Made by a program: the position numbers and the translations under genes
Notes under the pieces: model-generated
Seen by the model: the letters and a program-made list of their open reading frames with translations, nothing else
Databases searched by the model: none
Told to the model about the DNA's origin: nothing
Part shown: in pieces, positions 55,457 to 64,000 of the stretch
How the letters are laid out: every line of letters starts with the position of its first letter
How positions within the stretch are numbered: position 1 is the stretch's first letter
Assembly (NCBI GenBank): GCA_029718625.1
Contig: CM056379.1
Location: forward strand, 53,217,579-53,281,578
Reading direction: 5' to 3'
From: Synaphobranchus kaupii
Taxonomy: Eukaryota > Chordata > Actinopteri > Anguilliformes > Synaphobranchidae
Length of the DNA: 64,000 nucleotides

Positions 55457-56513
55457 TGTCACGATTTCAGCTGTCATGTCACGTTTTATTTTATTTTCTT
55501 GTCTTAGTTAGATTTCTTGTTAATGTCACGTATTGTGTTTAGTCTAGTCACGCCACGTTTTATGTTTAATTCATTTTCATGTCATGTCACGTTTATTGTT
55601 TGATTATTGTTACGATTTATTTTCTTGTCATGTCACGTTTTATATTTGATTCATGTTACGTTTCCCGTTCACTGTTTAGCATACACATTTCCGTGTTTTT
55701 CCGCAGCCTTGCGTTCATGCTGTTTCTCTCTCTTGCTGTCGCTCACGCTTCCCTAATTGTTTCATTTTCCTGTGTCTATTTACTAATCTACTAACATTAG
55801 ATCAGAATTGGGTAATACTAACTCTCTAACCATGTGTTCATGTTTACCTTACGTTTCTCGTGCATGTCATTTACTAATTTACTAACGCTAGGTCAGGATA
55901 GGTTTATTACTAACGATGACTAATTATCTTGTTACCTGGTCAGCCCTCCACACCTGATTTCCATTCGCATGCTGCTCTCAAGCTAAGTATCTGCACCTGT
56001 CTACACCTGCATTTAAGCTCAGTGTTCATGTCTTGTCTTTGCGAAATTGTTGCCTCCTGTTTGTCAGTGCACTTTTGAGTGTTTTTCCAAGCCTGCCTTT
56101 TTGTTACAATCCAAGCCTGTTATTGACCATTGTTTTTGACTTCTGTTTTGTTTACCACTGCCTGCTTGTACCACATGTACCACACCTTGTACTTTTGCCC
56201 CGTGGAGCGGACTCCGGTCTTGACTCTTGCATCGTCTTCGACCCCCCGAGCCTGCCTACCGTCTGCCTGTACTACTGCCCCGCTGACAGCTACTCTGGTT
56301 ACTGGACTATTTGCATGGTGTACCGATTCTGAGACTGCCTTCTCCCTCGGTACTGTACTTTGGTTTTTTGGCTGGATTACCCATGTATGAACTTTGCTTG
56401 TTTTTTGACTACGCTCATTGGACATTCCTATAATAAAGCCCTGACGGGACTTTATCATCTATCACTGTTTCTGAGTCGTGCATTTCGGGTCCTACCCTCA
56501 CGAACCCGTCTCA
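55457..56513 (+). repeat. 3' LTR of Gypsy
   Basis: 1,057 bp; partner of 38,198-39,273. Differences include a 'ctctctctt' insertion near 55,725 and deletions near 55,570 and 56,080 to 56,180. The TSD gtacg follows. Confidence 0.92.
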
Positions 56514-56917
56514 GTACGCAACAGAGGAGGCCAAGCCATAGGCTACATGAAAACAAAGCCACTACTTAGGACTAACGTTACAACGTAATTTACCGATATA
56601 TTTTGCACTCATAGGGCCGCATATTACGAAAACGATATATATATATATATATATATATACACCGCACTGCATCGTTTCGACACGGGAAACGTTTTCGTTG
56701 CCTGTTACTTCCCGGGCTGTCTCTCGTGTGTATATATATATATACTGTATATATATATGTATTTATGCGCTTAATTCTTTTGTAGCAGCCGCGGAGAACG
56801 CGCAAGATAATTTTCACGGGCTGCGCCGGTGTAGCCCTAGCGTAAGGACGTCTATACGCGCGTGTATAAGGACAACGAAAACATTTCCCGTGTCGAAACG
56901 ATGCAGTATATATATAT

Positions 56918-57168
56918 CGACAGCCTCATAACAAAAGTGCCTAAGTCATTTTTTGGACATTTTGAGATTTTCTGCCTAAATAACGTGATTTATCATTCGT
57001 CAACAGTGTAAAAATGCTCAAGTCACTGCAGGTCGCTGTGCACTTCCTGAACCACTCTAAGAAAGAGTTAATAAATACTCATTGACGTAGAATTGCAGCA
57101 GTTTTTTGCCTTTTTCTCAAAACTACAAAAAATGACTTAGGCACTTTTGTTATGAGGCTGTCGATATA
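56918..57168. mobile_element. MITE, about 250 bp, 40-bp inverted ends
   Basis: Ends begin TCGACAGCCTCATAACAAAA on both strands, continuing with 'gtgcctaagtcatttttt'. Flanked by TATA on the left and TATA(C) on the right, so a TA-type target is likely. It splits a hairpin formed by 56,872-56,912 and 57,172-57,215. Confidence 0.85.
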
Positions 57169-57231
57169 CACTGCACTGCATCGTTTCGACACGGGAAACG
57201 TTTTCGTTGCCTGTTACTTCCCGGGCTGTCT

Positions 57232-58149
57232 TGTCTTCACAAGTTGAATGCATAGCATGCGCCGACTGCACTGCGAGACTGCGGCAGCAGCGGTGACGCG
57301 CACGACTTCACATATAGTCAAGGCCAGTAGCTACCATTGCCTTTTCTCCGTTTTCGTGGCTATGCTACGTGGACATTACCAATGCATCTCCCATATGCCA
57401 CAAAACTAAGCACGCTGTTATCCCATGGTATACCATATGAAAACCCTCCGTTAGCGAGTTTCTTTTCATATTGAAGTGCCTCAACCTGCGACTCTCAGAC
57501 AAGGAAGTGAGATGTCACAACTGCACACATTCTTTGTGGATAGCCTATACACTTTACTTAGTCACCTCCCAGTGCATTTATCTTTCGCCTTTGCCCTTAC
57601 CACCATTTAACTCGAACATTCTTTCACACAACTGAGAAGGCATGTCCGCATTACTGGAGTGGTTCTGGGGAAGCACTCTCGCACAGGGGTCACTGCGTCC
57701 ACATAAGTGACAAAGCACGCACCAGTTATTAAGAGTGTACATCGGAGAACTGAAAAGCGACCATTATACTGGGGACCGTAGTACAGCACGTGAACTGCAT
57801 TGGAGCTTTGTGAAAGGAGGCCCAGAGCAAAACAGAACGCTCCTGTTCGCACTGCCATTTTTATCTTGGGAATAAAATGCAGAATATCACTCTACGCGGG
57901 TATACAGGGGAGCCGCAGGCTCGTTATTTCTCATGATAAACATAATGCAAGCTTAAGAATGTAATCATTACCGAAACTGGCAGAATAAACACGAGAAGAC
58001 AAGAGCTTTACTGGAGAAAAATAATGACATGTCCAAATCCTCAAATCGAGACACAATCGTCTCAAAAGACAAGGATGAAAGCTAGCTGAGGGCGATTTTG
58101 TGTATAGCTATATGCAGAAAGAACTGAAACAGTCATTTCCTTATTCCGA
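57232..58149. other. No gene recognised
   Basis: Loop between the inverted blocks. The minus-strand frame at 57,607-57,858 has a possible hydrophobic start but no known domain. Probably transposon interior. Confidence 0.45.
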
Positions 58150-58262
58150 TAGACTAACGCTAGGGCTACACTGGAGCGTACGGGCGTAACGCGTGCGCAG
58201 CCCGTGAAAATTATCTTGCGCGTTCTCCGCGGCTGCTACACCAGAATTAAGCGCATAAATAC

Positions 58263-58263
<1 letters not shown>

Positions 58264-58310
<47 letters not shown>
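58264..58310. repeat. (TA)n microsatellite
   Basis: About 23 TA units directly at the outer edge of the inverted block. Confidence 0.95.
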
Positions 58311-58313
<3 letters not shown>

Positions 58314-58794
58314 TGTTATCTTGAGAGAGTATGGGTAAGTAGTTGTATTTTAATTAATAATTATAGCCTAGCCTACAGTTGTTAAGAAAATTATGATCTG
58401 AATCAGAAACGCTAAATGTATCAGCTGGCGAAGTCAACAAGTATTGTCAGTATTGTCAACTACAAGTAAATTCAGTCGTCATCTCCAGCATCTGTTTAGC
58501 AAACTCTACAATGTATACTGAAACCCTATTGATGCTAGGACCGAAGGGCTGCGGCGTGCCCAATCAGGTTGTCTATTTATTGCCTGAATTCAAAAAGTGC
58601 CATTTTTGAATGCGTAAGTGTGCAAAAATAGACTCCAATCCTATTTTAGAACCATCGTGCACAAGGCTCTCGCATCTGCGTTCATACTTGCGCGACTGGT
58701 GTAGCAGGTATCAATGACTACGACTTGATCTTTCCAGACGCGTGTTGCGTGCGTAGTAAATTTTACGCACGTAGTGAAATTTACGCGCTCAGTA

Positions 58795-58885
58795 TAGCCC
58801 TGGCGTTATACACGCGCGTATAGACGTCCTTATACACTCCCGTATAGACATCCTTATACACGTGCTTATACACGAGCGTTATCCA
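58795..58885. repeat. Short tandem array of CG-rich 22-23-bp units
   Basis: Units of the form 'cgtatagacgtccttataca' repeated two to three times with drift; each contains near-palindromic acgcgcgt/tataca words, related to 56,840-56,870. Confidence 0.7.
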
Positions 58886-59060
58886 GGCGCTTAGTAAAAA
58901 TAAACAATAACGTACGCACGCACGTGTATTATTGAGCGCACGTCCGATACGCCCGTACGCGCGTCTGTGATGTCTGAATCGCCGTGCCAACGCGCGTCTT
59001 CTCCATCAACACAATAGGATTTTTTCACACGTTTACACGAGCGTATGCACGTCAGTTCTC

Positions 59061-61900
59061 CGCTCAGTTAGCTTAGCAATCCAAATAATGTCAACTATCA
59101 CACCCCATAGAAGTACTCGTTTAAATTAGTTATCTTGACTGACAAGTAAAAAGGCAACTTTTCCCGGTCTAAAGAAAATGGTGGTCCTCCAATCACTTTC
59201 AACTGTGTCTTCCAATCACTTTCAAATGTTTGAAATATGCAAAACTTGGAAAATACAATAACCAGGCAATACAACGGAGACATTCCTCAACATCGTAGAA
59301 ACAGAGACGCAGAGACTTTGACAATTCACGTCAGTTTTAATGGAAATACTAATTTTGCTGTTGTTGCTAAGGTATGCAGACTGCGTACTCTGCGTGCAGC
59401 TGGGGGCGCCACTGGGCCTAGTACAGAAAGATTCATGCACAAAATCTGACAATGCTCTCCAATAAAGCAGAACAAATCAACAAATAAGACAAAAAGAGAA
59501 TGTAAAACTAAAGAAACACTGCAGAATACAATTTCCTATAAGATCACAACAATATAACATGTACTTAATTTATGGGGTTGGACAGCAGTAAATCAGTAAT
59601 AAAAAAGGCATAGTTTTTTTTTTTTTTTTTTTAACCCAATGTTATTTTGAACCTCAGAGCGGACCAGTAATAAACAGATTCAGGAGGGCGATGGTCTCCT
59701 AATTCATACAGACTTTCCCATTGAAAGATCCATGGAACTTAATACATGGTTGACCAATGGAAATAAGCAACTTTCAGACAGAGTTCTCTGCATTGCCCAG
59801 CTGCTCCAAGTTGAGCAATTTTGGGGATTAATCATTTAGAGTAAATCAATCCCAAGGTGCTGCTTCGTCTACCAAGCCAATGACATGCTCTGATATGTTA
59901 ATTCTGCCATTAATCATAATAATTCTTTAGCCATGTGGTGGGGGCTTTGAATCACATGGTTCATTCAACACAAATCAATGCAGTAATAAAAAGGCACTTT
60001 TTTGTGGAAAAAAGGCCTGTAGTTCATTGGGAAAGGCAAGAGGACACATGAATAATTCAAAGTAGGAGCAGAGTGGTTAAAATGGGTGCGAGAAGGAATG
60101 AGGCCGGCTGTTTAGGAAAGTTTAGGGGCTTGTTTACAAAATGGTGTTCAAAGTGTCAGCATGTTCAGCCAGGCATGGGACAGCTGTGAAACACAGTGGC
60201 AGGGAACAAACAAATCAGCTGAGCTCTGGTAGTGGAGCTCAGAGGGCCTGAATCATACCTCTGAATATGGCTGATGCACTGTATGTTTATTGAGACAACC
60301 CTACACTTCAGTATATACATGTCAATAATTCTTAGACATCAGATTCATGCTATTCTGTCATGTTGGTATTTTAATTATCAATTTGGAACAAGAAGCTTTA
60401 GAGATGTGTTTGCTTTAACTGCCATCTGCACCACCTACCTAAACGGCTCCATACATGCCATCCAAATTTGGGTTCTACTCTTTCAATATGAGAAATCCTG
60501 TCTAACATCAAACCTGAACAAGGAATATTTTGTTTTCTGAAAAAAGTTAAGCTCAATTCAATCAGTTTGAAAAAATATAGTTTCATGAAAGAGAAAGAAA
60601 CACAATGGAAAAAGAGGAGAAAATGAAGACTGATCGATGCGCCGGCTGAGAAGGCCTGTTGTTGGTGTTGCTGAGTCAGCACATTGCAGTGTTCTTGATG
60701 AAGCCCATTCAGAAGTGCTGATAATGAGCTCCATGAAACACGTGGAGATGGGGACAGATCCCGCCGATATACAACCCCAGGCCCCAGAACACGGCTGTTA
60801 TCAGTCTGGGCCCTGCTTGATGGGAAATGGCTGTCAGCAGAAAAAAAAACATGGATTAGAAAAAAAGAGAATGAGAGAGTGGGAGGAGCTGCCAGGTTGC
60901 AGTTTTGAAGGACAGATTCCCAATAAGAGTCAGATCCATCTTCTGGGTGAAGTTTTTGTGTGTTTATTGGCTGAATTCAATCAAAGCTGTGAAAGGCATA
61001 TTCAGTATGGTGCCATATCTCAACAAAGTTTACGTTGATCACCATATTAAGATGCAGCAACTGGAAATAAGAGATTCATGCCAATGAAAACGAGTTTTCA
61101 TGAGTGATTGACACTCCTGATTAATTTGTCAGACTCTTTATAATTCCTGTATTTTCATGCCAAAAGCTGTTTCTCACTTTTCCAAGCATGCTGAGTTCAG
61201 TTCAGTGTTTCCCATAGCACAGAAAGATGTAAAACTAGACAATAGAAAATAGACTGTTGCTACTTTAGGATGGCTTTATTTCCTCCTGGTAATCTAATAA
61301 AAAAACTAAGAAGTTTTGTTTAATTGTAATTGGATCACATAAAGAATTGCCCAGACAAGGTCAACTCCGCTTAATAGCCTGTTTTAATCTGCCATGGTTT
61401 AAATACACACATGATTGTAGTTGGATTTCAGTGCTTGTGAAGTTTCAATTACTTCCAGCAAGCTATTTTGTTAAGGACAGAACTGCACCTGGACCCATGC
61501 AAGTGAGATTGTTCATTTGGGGATGCACTTGTGTATTAAAAGACACCAAAACACCATCGGTTCTATTTTACGGTGAATGGCGCATAGTTGTAGCGAATGG
61601 GGCACTGGCCGTTACGGAATTGTTATTTTCGTGACAATATGGATTATGAGGCGAGGAGCGCACAGCTCACATTGTGTTCCACAGGTGGAAAACGGGCTGA
61701 ATTAGGCTGAGTATTTATCAATGGGTGTGTTGCAGCTGGATTCAATCAAATGATCTCTTTTCATTCCCTTTAATAGCTGTGCTGCCAATTCCTGTGGTCT
61801 ACCACTGAAGACGACATATTTTGCATTGATTTCACTAGAAAATGTATGCTATCACTGTAATAATGCATTTGTTTCACAGGGTGATGTATAAAATCACAAA
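59061..61900. other. Repeat-poor region, no gene recognised
   Basis: Apart from a poly-T run at 59,612-59,632 no repeat stands out. Around 60,630-60,930 the base composition is more balanced and the longest frame (133 codons from 60,637) has no domain or credible gene context. Could be host intergenic, intronic or conserved non-coding DNA; sequence alone does not decide. Confidence 0.45.
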
Positions 61901-61920
61901 CTAAGTACATTTATCATTCG

Positions 61921-62245
61921 TTGTGTTTTAGGCCTATTGCTTTAGGCTATATTGGATATTTAAGTGTGGTGATGGCCACTGGATTGCGTAAATCAATAAA
62001 GTCTAGAAGTTTCTGTTTCTGGTTTTTGTTCCATTTCAGTTTGATCGCAGGAGTTTTATGGATGATTAAAGGTGTGAGCCTGAATATTGTGAATGGTGAA
62101 ATGCCAAGTGCATCCAGCACATGCTTACCTGCATTCATTACACCTGATTAATTAAAATGAATCAATTTATGTAGTTATAGGTTTGGATGGAGGAAAAACC
62201 ATGACCGTGTCCAGCACTCCATGACCAGGGTTGCCTACCCCTGGA
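61921..62245. repeat. Possible SINE-like repeat
   Basis: Ends with 'gaccagggttgcctacccct' and has a 'ggaggaaaaaccatgacc' motif, resembling the 'accagggttgcctacccctg' class of fish repeats and the inverted style of 18,556. Boundaries are guesses. Confidence 0.4.
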
Positions 62246-63530
62246 TTACAGTTTAGTATTTTACTCCCAAAAAAGGTGATGCATTTCATAACCTTTAATG
62301 ACAAGTATAGATTTCAATGCCATTTTGTTGTCCACTGGCACTGAAACATTGAAGTGAGATTAGATACAGCATTATAATGTGATACAATGGTATGTGATAC
62401 AATACGGCATCAATAGCTAGCTCGTACAATAAGAGTGAATTCCAGACCGTCACGGTACAATGTAAAGCCAATTCAAGTTAAATATTACTGATTGTCCAAA
62501 AGAAACATTGCCTTATCAGCATCGCTTTTGATGTGTTAGTTAACACACCTCCGTCGCCATATAGGAGCTAGCTAGCGCAGACATCAATGCAACTGACTAA
62601 CGTTACCTTATCAATAACTACCTATCGAAAGGTACAGTGAGGATGAATGTATGCACCAAGTTTATGTCTACCTTGCGTAAGTGCTGTACATATGCCCGTA
62701 GTTGACACGGAAACATAACAGGAACAGGCATCACAGATTACCTGGATGTTAATGGAGTTAGCCCCCTTTTGATTCACGGTGAGTGGTTGGGTAGAAGGAG
62801 CATGCAACTGCACAACTGTGTTTATTATCATTCTTCTCATTACAGACAGGTGTAAGAAAAGAACAGAATACAGTGAAGTAAGAACAGCCATAAACTATTT
62901 AAAACAGAAATAAATACGGGAATTAACATTATAAAAAAGAAAAAAGACAATGAACAATAAATGCAAAGTATGCATTTTTCCTGCTTGGGGGATTTACAAA
63001 AACAGTTGATTGGTTTTTGAATAGGTTATGATCATGTACGTGTTGCTTGAAAGCCCTGAAATTAGCAACTCACCATACGCTGGGCTGCGACTTGCACCAT
63101 AGACCTGGTTTGAGCAGGCGGGCGGCGCAGGCATGAATTGCAGACTAAGCAAACCCCAAAATTGTAGTTCGCTGCTTGATTTGCAATGACACACCCCCCA
63201 AAAGCACCTCTCCTCCCACTTTGGTAATTTTGTGACTTGCCATGCAACAAACGGTCGGATGCGTGTCAACATACGTGATGAAAATGTCACTTGTGCCAGT
63301 GTGACGGGTTGCTACTGGCTGGAAAGAGAAAAAAAAAAAAATATATATGTATATATTGTATATATAGCCTAGATAATTTGGATTTCAGCTGCCATAAATT
63401 TTTAAAATATACAGTATTTCTAATCTTTATGTAGTGGAGTCTTCACACTGAGGTTTCGGTTTTGTTCCTAGAAAATTTACTTGGCAGAATAAACTGCATT
63501 TTGATGGTGAGCTATCCTTTCAGTATTGTA
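62246..63530. other. No gene recognised
   Basis: AT-rich. A small TA tract lies at 63,341-63,366. Frames of 60-100 codons show no domains. Confidence 0.45.
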
Positions 63531-63532
63531 TA

Positions 63533-64000
<468 letters not shown>

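Larger units (their letters stand above)
38198..56513 (+). mobile_element. Chromodomain Gypsy LTR retrotransposon, complete but dead
   Basis: 5' LTR 38,198-39,273 and 3' LTR 55,457-56,513 both start TGTCACGA and end CGTCTCA. The target duplication is a perfect 5 bp, gtacg (38,193-38,197 and 56,514-56,518). A polypurine tract (run of A/G, 55,434-55,454) precedes the 3' LTR. The internal region holds gag, protease, RT/RNase H, an integrase remnant and a chromodomain, interrupted by a MITE and by a 12-kb piggyBac. Subtracting these leaves about 5.5 kb. Internal deletions and stops show it was defective, probably already a deletion derivative when it inserted. Confidence 0.92.
56590..59060. repeat. 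Complex of inverted and direct repeats, CG- and TA-rich
   Basis: A block with 'catcgtttcgacacgggaaa' occurs at 56,669 (+), about 56,885-56,906 (inverted) and 57,179 (+). A second block ('gcagccgcggagaacgcgca') at 56,757-56,850 is inverted at 58,150-58,268, with an extra 22 bp in the right copy. A third ('acgcgcgtgtataaggac') at 56,850 is inverted near 58,813. TA tracts sit at several junctions. No coding region. Probably nested MITEs inserted at TA repeats. Confidence 0.7.

Noticed and set aside
38198..56513. An endogenous retrovirus rather than Gypsy
   Set aside because: Integrase ends in a chromodomain, the protease and RT motifs are Gypsy type, and there is no envelope gene.
60637..61038. 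133-codon frame on plus
   Set aside because: No domain, no splice or promoter context, uneven composition; best explained as chance in repeat-poor DNA.

Overview
This is eukaryotic, non-coding, repeat-dominated DNA, most likely from a teleost fish. Introns bounded by GT/AG, TATA boxes, polyadenylation signals and microsatellites rule out a prokaryote. The repeat families are those typical of ray-finned fish: PIF/Harbinger with a NAIF1-like Myb partner, piggyBac, hAT (ZMYM1-like), chromodomain Gypsy, Tx1/Swimmer-type L1, L2, Rex-like LINEs, and SINEs or LINE tails of the 'agcagacgc...caaagcg' kind. I cannot name the species. I found no host protein-coding gene, tRNA, rRNA or CRISPR array.

Bases 1-18,552 are one L1 retrotransposon on the minus strand (ORF1 near 18.5-18.07 kb, ORF2 from 17.5 kb down to about 0.4 kb), torn open by later insertions. 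The largest is a piggyBac-type insertion with TTAA target duplications (1,766-12,827). It carries a tandemly duplicated PIF/Harbinger transposon (4,443-6,857 and 6,910-9,570) and a solo LTR (10,557-12,014). Other inserts in the L1 are an LTR-like element (13,018-14,728) and a MITE (15,245-15,958). The second Harbinger copy keeps complete reading frames for both the DDE transposase and its Myb-like partner, each with one intron. It is the only apparently intact protein-coding unit in the window.

Bases 18.5-38 kb are a patchwork: a SINE-like repeat, a 5'-truncated Gypsy with its 3' LTR, a broken hAT element, a Rex-like LINE split by a TA-flanked MITE, a foldback around 26.2-27.0 kb, and a very AT-rich foldback (about 28.5-32.96 kb) nested in a second copy of a piggyBac-related sequence ending at TTAA 33,275-33,278. 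That foldback contains further MITEs and LINE pieces. Bases 33.3-37.3 kb hold only small repeat fragments.

Bases 38,198-56,513 are a complete but dead chromodomain Gypsy with 5-bp target duplications (gtacg). Its gene is split by a MITE (42,475-43,267) and by a 12-kb piggyBac (43,413-55,380, TTAA on both sides). The piggyBac's own transposase gene is split by an RTE-like LINE (50,516-53,718, 10-bp target duplication), and the element also holds a nearly full-length L2 LINE. The nesting gives a relative chronology. Each of the two LINEs is interrupted by exactly one in-frame TAG over the stretches I read.

Bases 56.5-59.1 kb are a complex of GC-rich and TA-rich inverted repeats. Bases 59.1-63.9 kb are low in recognisable repeats and may be host intergenic or intronic DNA. 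The most interesting signals are the Harbinger tandem duplication with a 25-bp micro-inversion between its convergent genes, the 4.5-kb nested palindrome, and the possible composite piggyBac insertion.
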